Of a stretch of DNA of 40,172 nucleotides, positions 26,000 through 32,938 are shown piece by piece; positions within the stretch are counted from its first letter, which is position 1, and every line of letters begins with the position of its first letter. The stretch is taken from assembly GCA_900556025.1 (NCBI GenBank), contig USNG01000012.1:1-40172 (forward strand). The letters are read 5' to 3'. This DNA is from an uncultured Mycoplasmatota bacterium. Its GTDB lineage: Bacteria; Bacillota_I; Bacilli_A; RF39; UBA660. The translations under genes were made by a program, and so were the position numbers. The notes beneath the pieces are model-generated. The model saw only the letters and a program-made list of their open reading frames with translations, did no database searches and was not told the origin of the DNA.

Positions 26000-28648
26000 C
26001 TATTCTCGCTTTTTTAGTATTTCTTCATATATTCTTTTACAATTATTATCATCGAAATATTTAAAGAAACTATTAACTCTACTGATATATTTCTTATCTG
26101 TTTTGCAACCATTATCTATTGCTTTTACTATCTCATTTACAGTATCTTCATAATTTTTAGTAACTGGTCCAAATCCCATTTTTTCAAAATCAAAATAGTC
26201 TTTACCAGTAGTATGAATTGAATGAATTAAATGTAAATATGATTTATCAAATTGGGAATAAAATATGGGTTTCTTTAAATAAGCAAAATCGAAAAATACA
26301 CTTGAATAGTCAGTTATCATCAATTTAGCTTTTTTAAATATAGTTGGGTAGTCTACATATACTGTCATTTCTACATATTCATTGCCCTCGAAATCTTCTA
26401 ATTGAACTTTAAGTGATGGATGAACACAAAACAATATTTTATAGTTATTGCGTTTTAAGCTATCAATAATTCTTTTATCATTAATTAGACCATTGTAAAA
26501 TTTATAGTACTCTGATTCTTTAAATTTTGGATTATAGTTTCTGCCTTGTGTTCCGGTTATGATAGAACCAACCAATGTAGATCTCCAAGTTGGCATTAAT
26601 GCAATTAAATTTTCTTCTTTAACATCATTTTTTATTAAGTTATCATATCTTGCCATACCAGTCAATTTTACAGTATCACTATCATATAAATAACAACCAT
26701 TTAGTATTGAATCATATTCCATTTTAGCAGAACATATAAATAAATCTGTATATCTTCCATATTTATATAGCCAGCCACTTATATCCTCTTTTGTTACTCC
26801 ATGTTGAAGGAAAACATATTTTCTATCCAAAAAAGGATTTACGTATATTTGTTTTTTACCATATGGTTTATGAATATAATTATCAATGTGAGATGATATT
26901 ACAAATTCACTATTTAAATATTTTAAATAATAATCAATTGTCTTAAAGTAAATGACTTTACCATACTTAGACATACGATTTACATCTTTTGAATTCTTTC
27001 CAAGACCGAAGTAAACATTCTTTTTTGAATTATGTTTTCTTATATATTTAAACATCCATTCTCCATTATCACCAGCTACATCATACCTGTCACTAACAAT
27101 CCAATTCTTTTTTCTAGTAAATGGATAAGTTATAAAATGTAGCATAATTAAGCCAAATGGCATAACTTCCTTTTGCTTAAATAATAATTCATACATATAT
27201 TTGAAGAACAACATCTTCTTTTTTCCATTGATAATTATTTTATTATTTTCATGGTATATAGTATAGTTATTCTTTTTAAAATAACAATTTTTTAAATTAT
27301 TTAAGCGAGAATATCTATTAAAAAATGGTGTTATTTTTACGTAATTATTATCTATTTTGATAAAGAATTCTAAGGTTCTTATGTTTTTTAAATCAATTTT
27401 TGCTTCATAAAAGTTTGTATAATATTCATTATCATATGAAAATAAATTTTTTGAATCATTAAATTTACTTTTCTTCATTTTGTGATATTCTTTATTATTG
27501 TCTCTTAAATATATATCCCATTCACAATTTAAAAACAAATTAAAATTCACATTTATTATTAAAGAATTTTGATGGATATTTAAATAATATACTTCTAAAG
27601 CTAATTGTTCATTTGTTACTAGTAACTTATCTTTAAAATATAAATCATTATTTTTTAATTTTATATCATTCACTATTGATTTACCATATTTAAACTCTAT
27701 TGTTCTCATGTTTCTTGATAAACCAAGTGGTGTTTCTATATGCCTGTCAAGTATTATACTGTCATCACACTCTGAATATAATTTTCGCATTTCTTCTATA
27801 TATTCTTTTTTCTCTTTGTCATCTAAAACTGATAGATTTACTCCAAATATTCTCCAATATAAATCATAAGAAAGAAAATATTGATAAAAGTGATTTAATT
27901 CTTTGCTTTTTTTCATTAATTCTAATACATATTCATAGCAATATTTTAATGTATTAATGTAATATGTTTTTTTTGTTTTTGATGTTTGAATAGCTGAATC
28001 GTCTTCTTTTCTTTTTCTATAATAATATAATTCATCAGCTACTATAATTACTTTTCTATTATTAAATAAATAACTTGCTAAATATTTCATGTCTTCTGAA
28101 ATTGCAATATTGGTATCAAATTGATATTTTTTTGCTTCTGAATTTCTTAGTACAGATGTTGTAACATGATAAATTGGATTATTAGGCTCTTTTTCTAATT
28201 CTACTATTCTTGTTCCCTTAGAAAATTTATAATCTAAATTATGATATCCTTTTCTAGCATCAAAAAACTTTATTCTTAGTGTTGCAATGTTAACATCTTT
28301 ATTTTGATCAAGTAGTTCCACTGCTCTTTTATAGGCATTTTTAGATAATATATCATCTGAGTCTAAAAAATTTATATATTCTCCTTTTGCAACTTTAGCT
28401 CCTGTATTTCTTGCAGAACTTACTCCACCATTTTTTTGTTTAATATAAACAATATTCTCTGGGTATTTTTCTTTATATCTTAGGCAAATCTCCTCACTAT
28501 TATCTGGACTACCATCATTAACCAATATCATCTCTATATTGTTTTCAAATCCTAAGGTTTGTTCTATTACTGATTTAAGAGTTTCTTCCAAATATTTTTC
28601 AACATTATAAATTGGAATTATTACACTTAATTTATATTTTTTCTCCAT
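26000..28648 (-). CDS. Two-domain GT2 glycosyltransferase / glycerophosphotransferase
   Basis: 882-aa fusion. Residues 1 to ~230 are a GT2 domain (KLSVIIPIYNVEKYLEETL, LVNDGSPDNSE, the DxD-type FLDSDDI). A middle region of about 250 residues is beta-rich and unrecognised. Residues ~500-880 are a CDP-glycerol glycerophosphotransferase domain with FLQHGVTKEDISGW, ALMPTWRST and MITDYSSVFFDFAYLKKPIFY. One protein could thus add both sugar and glycerol-phosphate to a polymer, giving an alternating repeat. It lies 10 bp after gpsA and 7 bp before the GT2 gene. Confidence 0.85.
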   Translation of the reverse strand: MEKKYKLSVIIPIYNVEKYLEETLKSVIEQTLGFENNIEMILVNDGSPDNSEEICLRYKEKYPENIVYIKQKNGGVSSARNTGAKVAKGEYINFLDSDDILSKNAYKRAVELLDQNKDVNIATLRIKFFDARKGYHNLDYKFSKGTRIVELEKEPNNPIYHVTTSVLRNSEAKKYQFDTNIAISEDMKYLASYLFNNRKVIIVADELYYYRKRKEDDSAIQTSKTKKTYYINTLKYCYEYVLELMKKSKELNHFYQYFLSYDLYWRIFGVNLSVLDDKEKKEYIEEMRKLYSECDDSIILDRHIETPLGLSRNMRTIEFKYGKSIVNDIKLKNNDLYFKDKLLVTNEQLALEVYYLNIHQNSLIINVNFNLFLNCEWDIYLRDNNKEYHKMKKSKFNDSKNLFSYDNEYYTNFYEAKIDLKNIRTLEFFIKIDNNYVKITPFFNRYSRLNNLKNCYFKKNNYTIYHENNKIIINGKKKMLFFKYMYELLFKQKEVMPFGLIMLHFITYPFTRKKNWIVSDRYDVAGDNGEWMFKYIRKHNSKKNVYFGLGKNSKDVNRMSKYGKVIYFKTIDYYLKYLNSEFVISSHIDNYIHKPYGKKQIYVNPFLDRKYVFLQHGVTKEDISGWLYKYGRYTDLFICSAKMEYDSILNGCYLYDSDTVKLTGMARYDNLIKNDVKEENLIALMPTWRSTLVGSIITGTQGRNYNPKFKESEYYKFYNGLINDKRIIDSLKRNNYKILFCVHPSLKVQLEDFEGNEYVEMTVYVDYPTIFKKAKLMITDYSSVFFDFAYLKKPIFYSQFDKSYLHLIHSIHTTGKDYFDFEKMGFGPVTKNYEDTVNEIVKAIDNGCKTDKKYISRVNSFFKYFDDNNCKRIYEEILKKRE

Positions 28649-28658
28649 GCTATTCTCC

Positions 28659-29627
28659 TTATTTAGTTATTAAAAATTTTAACAATTCTTCTTTTTCTTT
28701 TTTGCCTTCTATAATATCTTTTATTAAGTTTATTATAGGCATTTTGATTCTTTTATTATGAATTAATTTATATATTGATTGTAGTGTGTACATACCTTCT
28801 ACAGTTGTGTTTTTAAGGTACTCATCTATTTCTTTTTTAGATGCTCCTTTTCCTAATAAAATACCAAAACTATAATTTCTTGAAGTTGTTGATGTACAAG
28901 TCATTATTATATCACCTATTCCCGCAAAAGAAAGAATAGTTTTTTCATTTCCACCTAATTTGGTTATTAATTCTTTTATATCATTTGTTATTTCTGTTAA
29001 AAATAGTGCTTTAGTTGATGGTAATGCATTCATTCCCTCTAACATTCCTGATGCAATTGCCATAACATTTTTAATACTTGCACAAACTTCTACTCCTATA
29101 ATGTCTTCAGTTCTTCTAAATTTTGTTGATTCATTTTGAAAACATCTTCTTACTTTCTTTTCAACATCTACATTTTTTGTTGCAATAGTTAATCCAACAG
29201 GAATATTTTTTACCATATCATCTGCGAATGTTGGTCCTGAAATAATACCAAGTTTATTTGATAAATTATTTTCAAAAACTTCATTTAAAAATAAGCACGT
29301 GTCATTTTGTATACCTTTTGTTGCTACTACAACTGGAGTTTTTTTATTTATATACTTTTTCATGTTTTTTATAGTTGTTTCAAATGAAAAAGCTGGTACT
29401 GCAATTATTACTAAATCTTTATTTTTGACTGTTTCTTCCATATCATTTGTTATGTTGATATTTTGTGGAATAATATAGTCTTTTAATTTTGGACTTTTTC
29501 TTGTTGTTGTTAATTCTTCTTTTTCTTTTGGATCAAAAGACCACATTGTAACATTATGATTATTTCTAACTATAATGTTTGCAAGTGCTAGACCATATGC
29601 CCCCGGACCTAGTATTCCTATATTCAT
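28659..29627 (-). CDS. gpsA: Glycerol-3-phosphate dehydrogenase [NAD(P)+]
   Basis: Cytosolic enzyme reducing dihydroxyacetone phosphate to sn-glycerol-3-phosphate, the precursor of CDP-glycerol and phospholipids. About 322 aa from the ATG at 29627, chosen because GGAGG lies 5 nt upstream; the frame runs open a further 12 codons through that ribosome site. The nucleotide fold starts IGILGPGAYGLALA (GxGxxG-type with a Pro variant), and ATKGIQ, ISGPTFADD, the catalytic Lys in CASIKNVMAIASG and SRNYSFG match GpsA. It heads the teichoic acid operon, an arrangement that ties precursor supply to polymer synthesis. Confidence 0.93.
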   Translation of the reverse strand: MNIGILGPGAYGLALANIIVRNNHNVTMWSFDPKEKEELTTTRKSPKLKDYIIPQNINITNDMEETVKNKDLVIIAVPAFSFETTIKNMKKYINKKTPVVVATKGIQNDTCLFLNEVFENNLSNKLGIISGPTFADDMVKNIPVGLTIATKNVDVEKKVRRCFQNESTKFRRTEDIIGVEVCASIKNVMAIASGMLEGMNALPSTKALFLTEITNDIKELITKLGGNEKTILSFAGIGDIIMTCTSTTSRNYSFGILLGKGASKKEIDEYLKNTTVEGMYTLQSIYKLIHNKRIKMPIINLIKDIIEGKKEKEELLKFLITK

Positions 29628-29643
29628 AATAACCTCCATATTG

Positions 29644-29649
29644 ATTATA
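29644..29649 (-). promoter_or_regulatory. Extended -10 element before gpsA
   Basis: TGG directly followed by TATAAT on the minus strand; no good -35 box is visible. Predicted start near 29637 would leave only about 10 nt, just enough for the GGAGG site. This would be the promoter of the 8.5-kb teichoic acid operon. Confidence 0.5.
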
Positions 29650-29654
29650 CCATA

Positions 29655-29692
29655 ACAAAACAAAAAAAGAAGAATTTTGATTATTCTTCCAT
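29655..29692 (-). terminator. Terminator of the M20-GNAT operon
   Basis: On the minus strand GAAGAAT-aatcaaa-ATTCTTC (29683-29689 with 29669-29675) is followed by TTTTTTTG. Confidence 0.8.
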
Positions 29693-29702
29693 TTTATGTA
29701 CA

Positions 29703-30407
29703 TTAATATTGTTGTAAAATCAATTTTGCTGGTGCTGATTGTATATCTCTTGAACTTGGATCTGCGATAAAAGCATTTTCTTTCTTTTCTAAATAAATTC
29801 CATCTTTTAATGGCATCCATAAATGTAAACGATAATCACCTTGGACATCTGTTACATCTACCCACTCTGCAATAATTCCTTCTTCATTTTCACATACTTG
29901 CATACCATGTTTTTTCATTATTCCTTCTGAATTTGAACCAACTAAATCAGTTCTTGCGTATACAAAGTCAAAATTATTATAATAAGCATATTCAATAGCA
30001 AAAGTAACTAATGCACTACATGCTCCTTTACCACGATATTCTTTTACAGTAGATAAACCATAAAAGTAAACATTATTTACAGTTTTACCATCATTTGACT
30101 TAAAGTCTACTGAAACATTATCTTCATTATATGTAATACCATTCATTGAAACAGGAACCATATTTTCATTTAAATAGATAAATAATTTACCATTAGTATC
30201 ATATAATTTTAATTCTTCTTCTGCTGATTCTAATGTAATTTCTTCACCGTATTGTTCTTCAAATGACTTTAATAATTTCATTAATATTACAGCATTTTCT
30301 TTAGAATAATTCATTGTTGCTATGTAACAACCATTATCTAATTTTTGCCATATTTTAAATTTTTGTTTATCTTCATGTATTTTTTGATAAAATTCTTTTT
30401 TATTCAT
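29703..30407 (-). CDS. GNAT-family N-acetyltransferase
   Basis: 234-aa cytosolic acyl-CoA-dependent acetyltransferase. The acetyl-CoA site is clear in the C-terminal half: VYFYGLSTVKEYRGKGACSALVTFAIEYAYYNNFDFVYARTD, with R-G-K-G-A as the pyrophosphate loop near residue 128, then NSEGIMKKHGM. The N-terminal 90 residues are an unrecognised domain. It overlaps the M20 peptidase gene by 8 nt, so the pair is co-translated; one may acetylate what the other deacetylates, or both may act on amino acid derivatives. Acceptor unknown. Confidence 0.8.
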   Translation of the reverse strand: MNKKEFYQKIHEDKQKFKIWQKLDNGCYIATMNYSKENAVILMKLLKSFEEQYGEEITLESAEEELKLYDTNGKLFIYLNENMVPVSMNGITYNEDNVSVDFKSNDGKTVNNVYFYGLSTVKEYRGKGACSALVTFAIEYAYYNNFDFVYARTDLVGSNSEGIMKKHGMQVCENEEGIIAEWVDVTDVQGDYRLHLWMPLKDGIYLEKKENAFIADPSSRDIQSAPAKLILQQY

Positions 30408-31452
30408 AATTTCCCCCTAAAAAATTTTCATATATTTTATATAGTGTATATAGACTTTCTTTGTTTACATATTCATTTTTACAATGTGGATAATATCCAG
30501 TAGGATTCATAATTACTGTAGGCATTCCTTTATCACAAAAATATATTGCATCTGATGTTGTTTCGCAACATTTTTCAATTACTGTTTTCTTTAATACTTT
30601 TTCACATGTTTTTATATAATTTTTAACATATTCATTATTTAAATCTGTTGTGAATGCACTTCCTATTGTTAATACTTTTACATCTACTTCTGAATCGATA
30701 TTTTTAACAAAATCAATTATGTCTTCTTTATCTGAACTAATATATCTTATATCTAAAATCATAGTTGCTGAATCTGGAACTTGATTATTAGATTTCCCAC
30801 CATTTAATTTAGATAAATTAACACTTGTTATATATTCATCACTTGATTTTGGTATTGGATATTTAGAAATAATTGTATTATAAACATTCATAAGTTTTAA
30901 AATAGCATTCTCTCCATTATATAATTGAGCTGAATGAGCTGGTTTTGTTTTAGTACTTAATTCTAATTGAATTAGACCTTTTTCTTCTTTTATTAATTCA
31001 AAATCAGATCCTCCATCTGGTACAATAACAAATTTTCCATTATATATATTTGATAATTCATATGCACAATTTCCATCTATTTCTTCATCGCTAGTAATAA
31101 TTAAAGCTATCTTTAAATCAGTTTTGATATTTTTAAATAAAGTAAGTAGTACGGCAACACTTCCTTTCATATCAATAGTTCCTCTTCCATAAATGTTAAT
31201 ATCATCTTCTTTAAATTCATATGTATCATCAAATACTACATCTACATGAGTACAAAATATAATATCTAAATCTTTACTATCTGTATTTGATAAGACCATT
31301 GCTTTTTTATTTTTAAATTCATATTCTGTTATGTTTAAATTACTATATTCTTCTTTTATATAATTAAATAATTTTTCAAATTCTTCTGTATTTTTTTCAT
31401 ATGTTTTATAACTTAATAATTTTTTTAATGTTTTAATAATTTCTTCTTTCAT
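30400..31452 (-). CDS. M20-family metallopeptidase (ArgE/DapE-like deacylase)
   Basis: 350-aa zinc hydrolase that removes acyl groups from amino acids or cuts dipeptides. Metal and catalytic motifs are in order: FCTHVDVVF, GRGTIDMKGSVAVLL, TSDEEIDG with the catalytic Glu, VPDGGSDFELI, the dimerisation-domain KPAHSAQ, and the final His in TGYYPHCKNEY. Substrate cannot be assigned between N-acetylornithine, succinyl-diaminopimelate and dipeptides. AAGGAGG lies 6 nt before the ATG. It follows a 195-nt leader ending in a terminator, so its expression may depend on read-through. Confidence 0.85.
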   Translation of the reverse strand: MKEEIIKTLKKLLSYKTYEKNTEEFEKLFNYIKEEYSNLNITEYEFKNKKAMVLSNTDSKDLDIIFCTHVDVVFDDTYEFKEDDINIYGRGTIDMKGSVAVLLTLFKNIKTDLKIALIITSDEEIDGNCAYELSNIYNGKFVIVPDGGSDFELIKEEKGLIQLELSTKTKPAHSAQLYNGENAILKLMNVYNTIISKYPIPKSSDEYITSVNLSKLNGGKSNNQVPDSATMILDIRYISSDKEDIIDFVKNIDSEVDVKVLTIGSAFTTDLNNEYVKNYIKTCEKVLKKTVIEKCCETTSDAIYFCDKGMPTVIMNPTGYYPHCKNEYVNKESLYTLYKIYENFLGGNYE

Positions 31453-31468
31453 AATTCCTCCTTAAATA

Positions 31469-31500
31469 AATTAAAAACCTATGTGCTTGATCACATAGGT
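31469..31500 (-). terminator. Strong terminator between leader and M20 peptidase gene
   Basis: On the minus strand ACCTATGTG-ATCAAG-CACATAGGT followed by TTTTTAATTT: a perfect 9-bp stem (31477-31485 with 31492-31500). It ends about 17 nt before the start of the peptidase gene, so it could act as an attenuator or simply end a small RNA. Confidence 0.85.
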
Positions 31501-31531
31501 CATAAATTATAATATATATCAAATTATTAAT

Positions 31532-31579
31532 TTAATCACATGGACACAAGCAACATCAAAACCACTTGCATCCGAACAT
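31532..31579 (-). CDS. Possible Cys-rich micro-ORF with an internal TGA
   Basis: Starting 1 nt after the stop of the 21-aa leader frame, ATG reads MFGCKWF, then TGA, then CCLCPCD and TAA in the same frame. Five of fifteen codons are Cys, far above the level in neighbouring proteins. Without recoding only the seven-residue peptide is made. A GAGGAAG sequence lies about 9 nt upstream. This may be chance produced by a structured RNA, a peptide read through at TGA, or a decayed Cys-rich gene. Confidence 0.15.
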
Positions 31580-31580
31580 T

Positions 31581-31646
31581 TTACCGTTCTTCCTCAAGTG
31601 TAATTACCATGCGGCGTCTCAATGATAAACTAATAACTTTTTTCAT
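31581..31646 (-). CDS. Possible 21-aa leader peptide
   Basis: A short frame, MKKVISLSLRRRMVITL then four more residues, begins with an ATG preceded by GAAAGGAAATGTGT, a reasonable ribosome site. It sits in the transcript between the promoter at 31671 and the terminator at 31500. Its translation would disrupt the nested RNA stems, which is how a leader peptide could control read-through. No family recognised. Confidence 0.35.
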   Translation of the reverse strand: MKKVISLSLRRRMVITLEEER

Positions 31647-31670
31647 ACACATTTCCTTTCACTTGCAAAG

Positions 31671-31699
31671 ATATTATCATATAAAATAATAGATGTCAA
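31671..31699 (-). promoter_or_regulatory. Promoter of the leader/small RNA before the M20 gene
   Basis: On the minus strand TTGACA (31694-31699), 17 bp, TAATAT (31671-31676) preceded by TGA. The -35 is perfect consensus. Start of transcription is expected near 31664. Confidence 0.7.
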
Positions 31700-31707
31700 C
31701 ACTTTAT

Positions 31708-31742
31708 TATAAACAAAAAAGAATAATTCACTTATTCTTTTT
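31708..31742 (-). terminator. Terminator of tagO
   Basis: A perfect 11-bp stem (31716-31726 with 31732-31742) with a 5-nt loop. On the minus strand it reads AAAAAGAATAA, GTGAA, TTATTCTTTTT and includes the tagO TGA stop. Confidence 0.85.
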
Positions 31743-32789
31743 AGGCTTTCTTTCAAATATAACATTAGTTTTAAATACTAAGAATAGTACTATAAATACT
31801 AATAAAACATAACATATAATTAATTCTTTTTTATTTCCAAGTGTATAAAGTATTGTTGTTAATGAGAATAAAATATTAATTGCATATATTACTAAAAGTG
31901 TACTTTTCTTTGATAACTTTTTTAATAATTGATGATGTATATGTTCCTTATCAGCATGATCAATACTTTGTCCTTTTAATTTTCTTCTTATAATAGCGAA
32001 TAATGTATCCATAATAGGAATAGCTAATATTAATAAAGGAATTATTAATGAAGTTAATGTTGTTGTTTTAAATCCAAGTAAGAAAATTACTGCAATCATT
32101 AATCCTAAAAATGTACTTCCTGCATCTCCTTGATATATTTTAGCTGGTGGAAAATTATGTACTAAATATCCAAGTGTAGAGCCTAACATAATTAAACTTA
32201 ATATTATGTCTAAGCCACCAAATTTATTTAAGATAAATCCTATTATTGCAATTGTTAAAAAATATATTGAAGAAATTCCAGCACATAAGCCATCTAATCC
32301 ATCTATTAAATTAATTGCATTTATAGTTGCTACAATTATAATGATAGATAATGGTTTTGAAAATATTCCAAAGTGAATCATAGTTCCAAAGATGCTTGCC
32401 TTTTCAAGTTCTAATCCACCATAAAATACTACAATACATGCAACTACAACTTGAACAATCACTTTATATTTATTAGGCATAGGTGTTTCACATTTAGTCA
32501 TATCATCAAATAGACCAAGCAGCATTATTAAAAATGCTGATATTAATATTGATAACATTAAATCATTCTTCGGAGCAAAAAGCATATATCCAAGTAAAAA
32601 TGCCAAGAATATTCCTATTCCTCCTAGTAATGGAACTGGTTCTTTTTGAATCTTTCTCTTTTCGTTTGGAACATCTAATACTTTTAAAAATATTGCTACT
32701 CTTCTCATCATTTCAACAAATATCAAAGAAGATAAAAAACAAATACTTACTATAAGAAAGATGTTGTGTCCATTAACTTCAAAAGCCAT
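31728..32789 (-). CDS. tagO: Undecaprenyl-phosphate GlcNAc-1-phosphate transferase
   Basis: Polytopic membrane enzyme (353 aa, about ten or eleven helices) that loads GlcNAc-1-phosphate on undecaprenyl phosphate and so starts wall teichoic acid synthesis. Motifs of the MraY/WecA family are visible: PVPLLGGIGIF, GLFDDM with the catalytic Asp pair near residue 94, NAINLIDGLDGL near 160, KIYQGDAGSTFLG near 218 and the C-terminal HADKEHIHHQL. The HIHHQL motif favours TagO/WecA over MraY. ATG at 32789 has GGAAG 7 nt upstream; a TTG one codon earlier is less likely. Diverges from the dockerin gene. Confidence 0.92.
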   Translation of the reverse strand: MAFEVNGHNIFLIVSICFLSSLIFVEMMRRVAIFLKVLDVPNEKRKIQKEPVPLLGGIGIFLAFLLGYMLFAPKNDLMLSILISAFLIMLLGLFDDMTKCETPMPNKYKVIVQVVVACIVVFYGGLELEKASIFGTMIHFGIFSKPLSIIIIVATINAINLIDGLDGLCAGISSIYFLTIAIIGFILNKFGGLDIILSLIMLGSTLGYLVHNFPPAKIYQGDAGSTFLGLMIAVIFLLGFKTTTLTSLIIPLLILAIPIMDTLFAIIRRKLKGQSIDHADKEHIHHQLLKKLSKKSTLLVIYAINILFSLTTILYTLGNKKELIICYVLLVFIVLFLVFKTNVIFERKPKKNK

Positions 32790-32845
32790 CAAATCACTTC
32801 CTTTTCTTAATTATAAAACAATTAATAATATTTTTCTATATTTAT

Positions 32846-32888
32846 GTAAAGTTACACTTAAATTAACTATATTTTAAACGTAAAGTTA
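32846..32888. repeat. Direct repeat GTAAAGTTA in the tagO/dockerin-hydrolase intergenic region
   Basis: GTAAAGTTA occurs at 32846-32854 and again at 32880-32888, 34 bp apart, about three helical turns. Both copies lie in the 149-bp region between divergent genes and upstream of the extended -10 at 32899, so they could bind a shared regulator. Confidence 0.35.
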
Positions 32889-32898
32889 TTATATTTGT

Positions 32899-32904
32899 TA
32901 TAAT
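32899..32904 (+). promoter_or_regulatory. Extended -10 element of the dockerin-cohesin-LCP operon
   Basis: TGTTATAAT gives a perfect -10 (32899-32904) with an extended TGn. No consensus -35 is seen 17 bp upstream, where one of two direct repeats lies instead, suggesting an activator. Confidence 0.55.
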
Positions 32905-32938
32905 ATATATGATAATTAAGAATGGAAAGGATTAGTAT

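Larger units (their letters stand above)
31470..31664 (-). ncRNA. Predicted ~195-nt leader or small RNA of unknown class
   Basis: Between a TTGACA promoter and a strong terminator lies a ~195-nt transcript that I cannot place in a known class. Nested stems are visible on the minus strand: CGCATGG (31607-31613) with CCATGTG (31537-31543), CACTTG (31595-31600) with CAAGTG (31563-31568), and GAAC (31586-31589) with GTTC (31574-31577). It also contains two tiny reading frames. I see no T-box sequence, no SRP-type GGAAGGAAGC loop and no closing stem like 6S RNA. It may be a small RNA gene or an attenuating leader of the M20-GNAT operon. Confidence 0.5.

Noticed and set aside
29628..29663. N-terminal extension of GpsA
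   Set aside because: The extra codons contain the GGAGG ribosome site for the ATG at 29627, and the dinucleotide fold begins directly after that ATG.
31532..31579. UGA read as tryptophan throughout the genome
   Set aside because: yqfC, gerA and tagO end in TGA at positions fitting their family lengths and neighbour overlaps, and Trp is coded by TGG.
31470..31664. T-box, 4.5S/SRP RNA or 6S RNA
   Set aside because: No AGGGTGGNACCGCG-like sequence, no SRP apical loop and no long closing stem between the ends.
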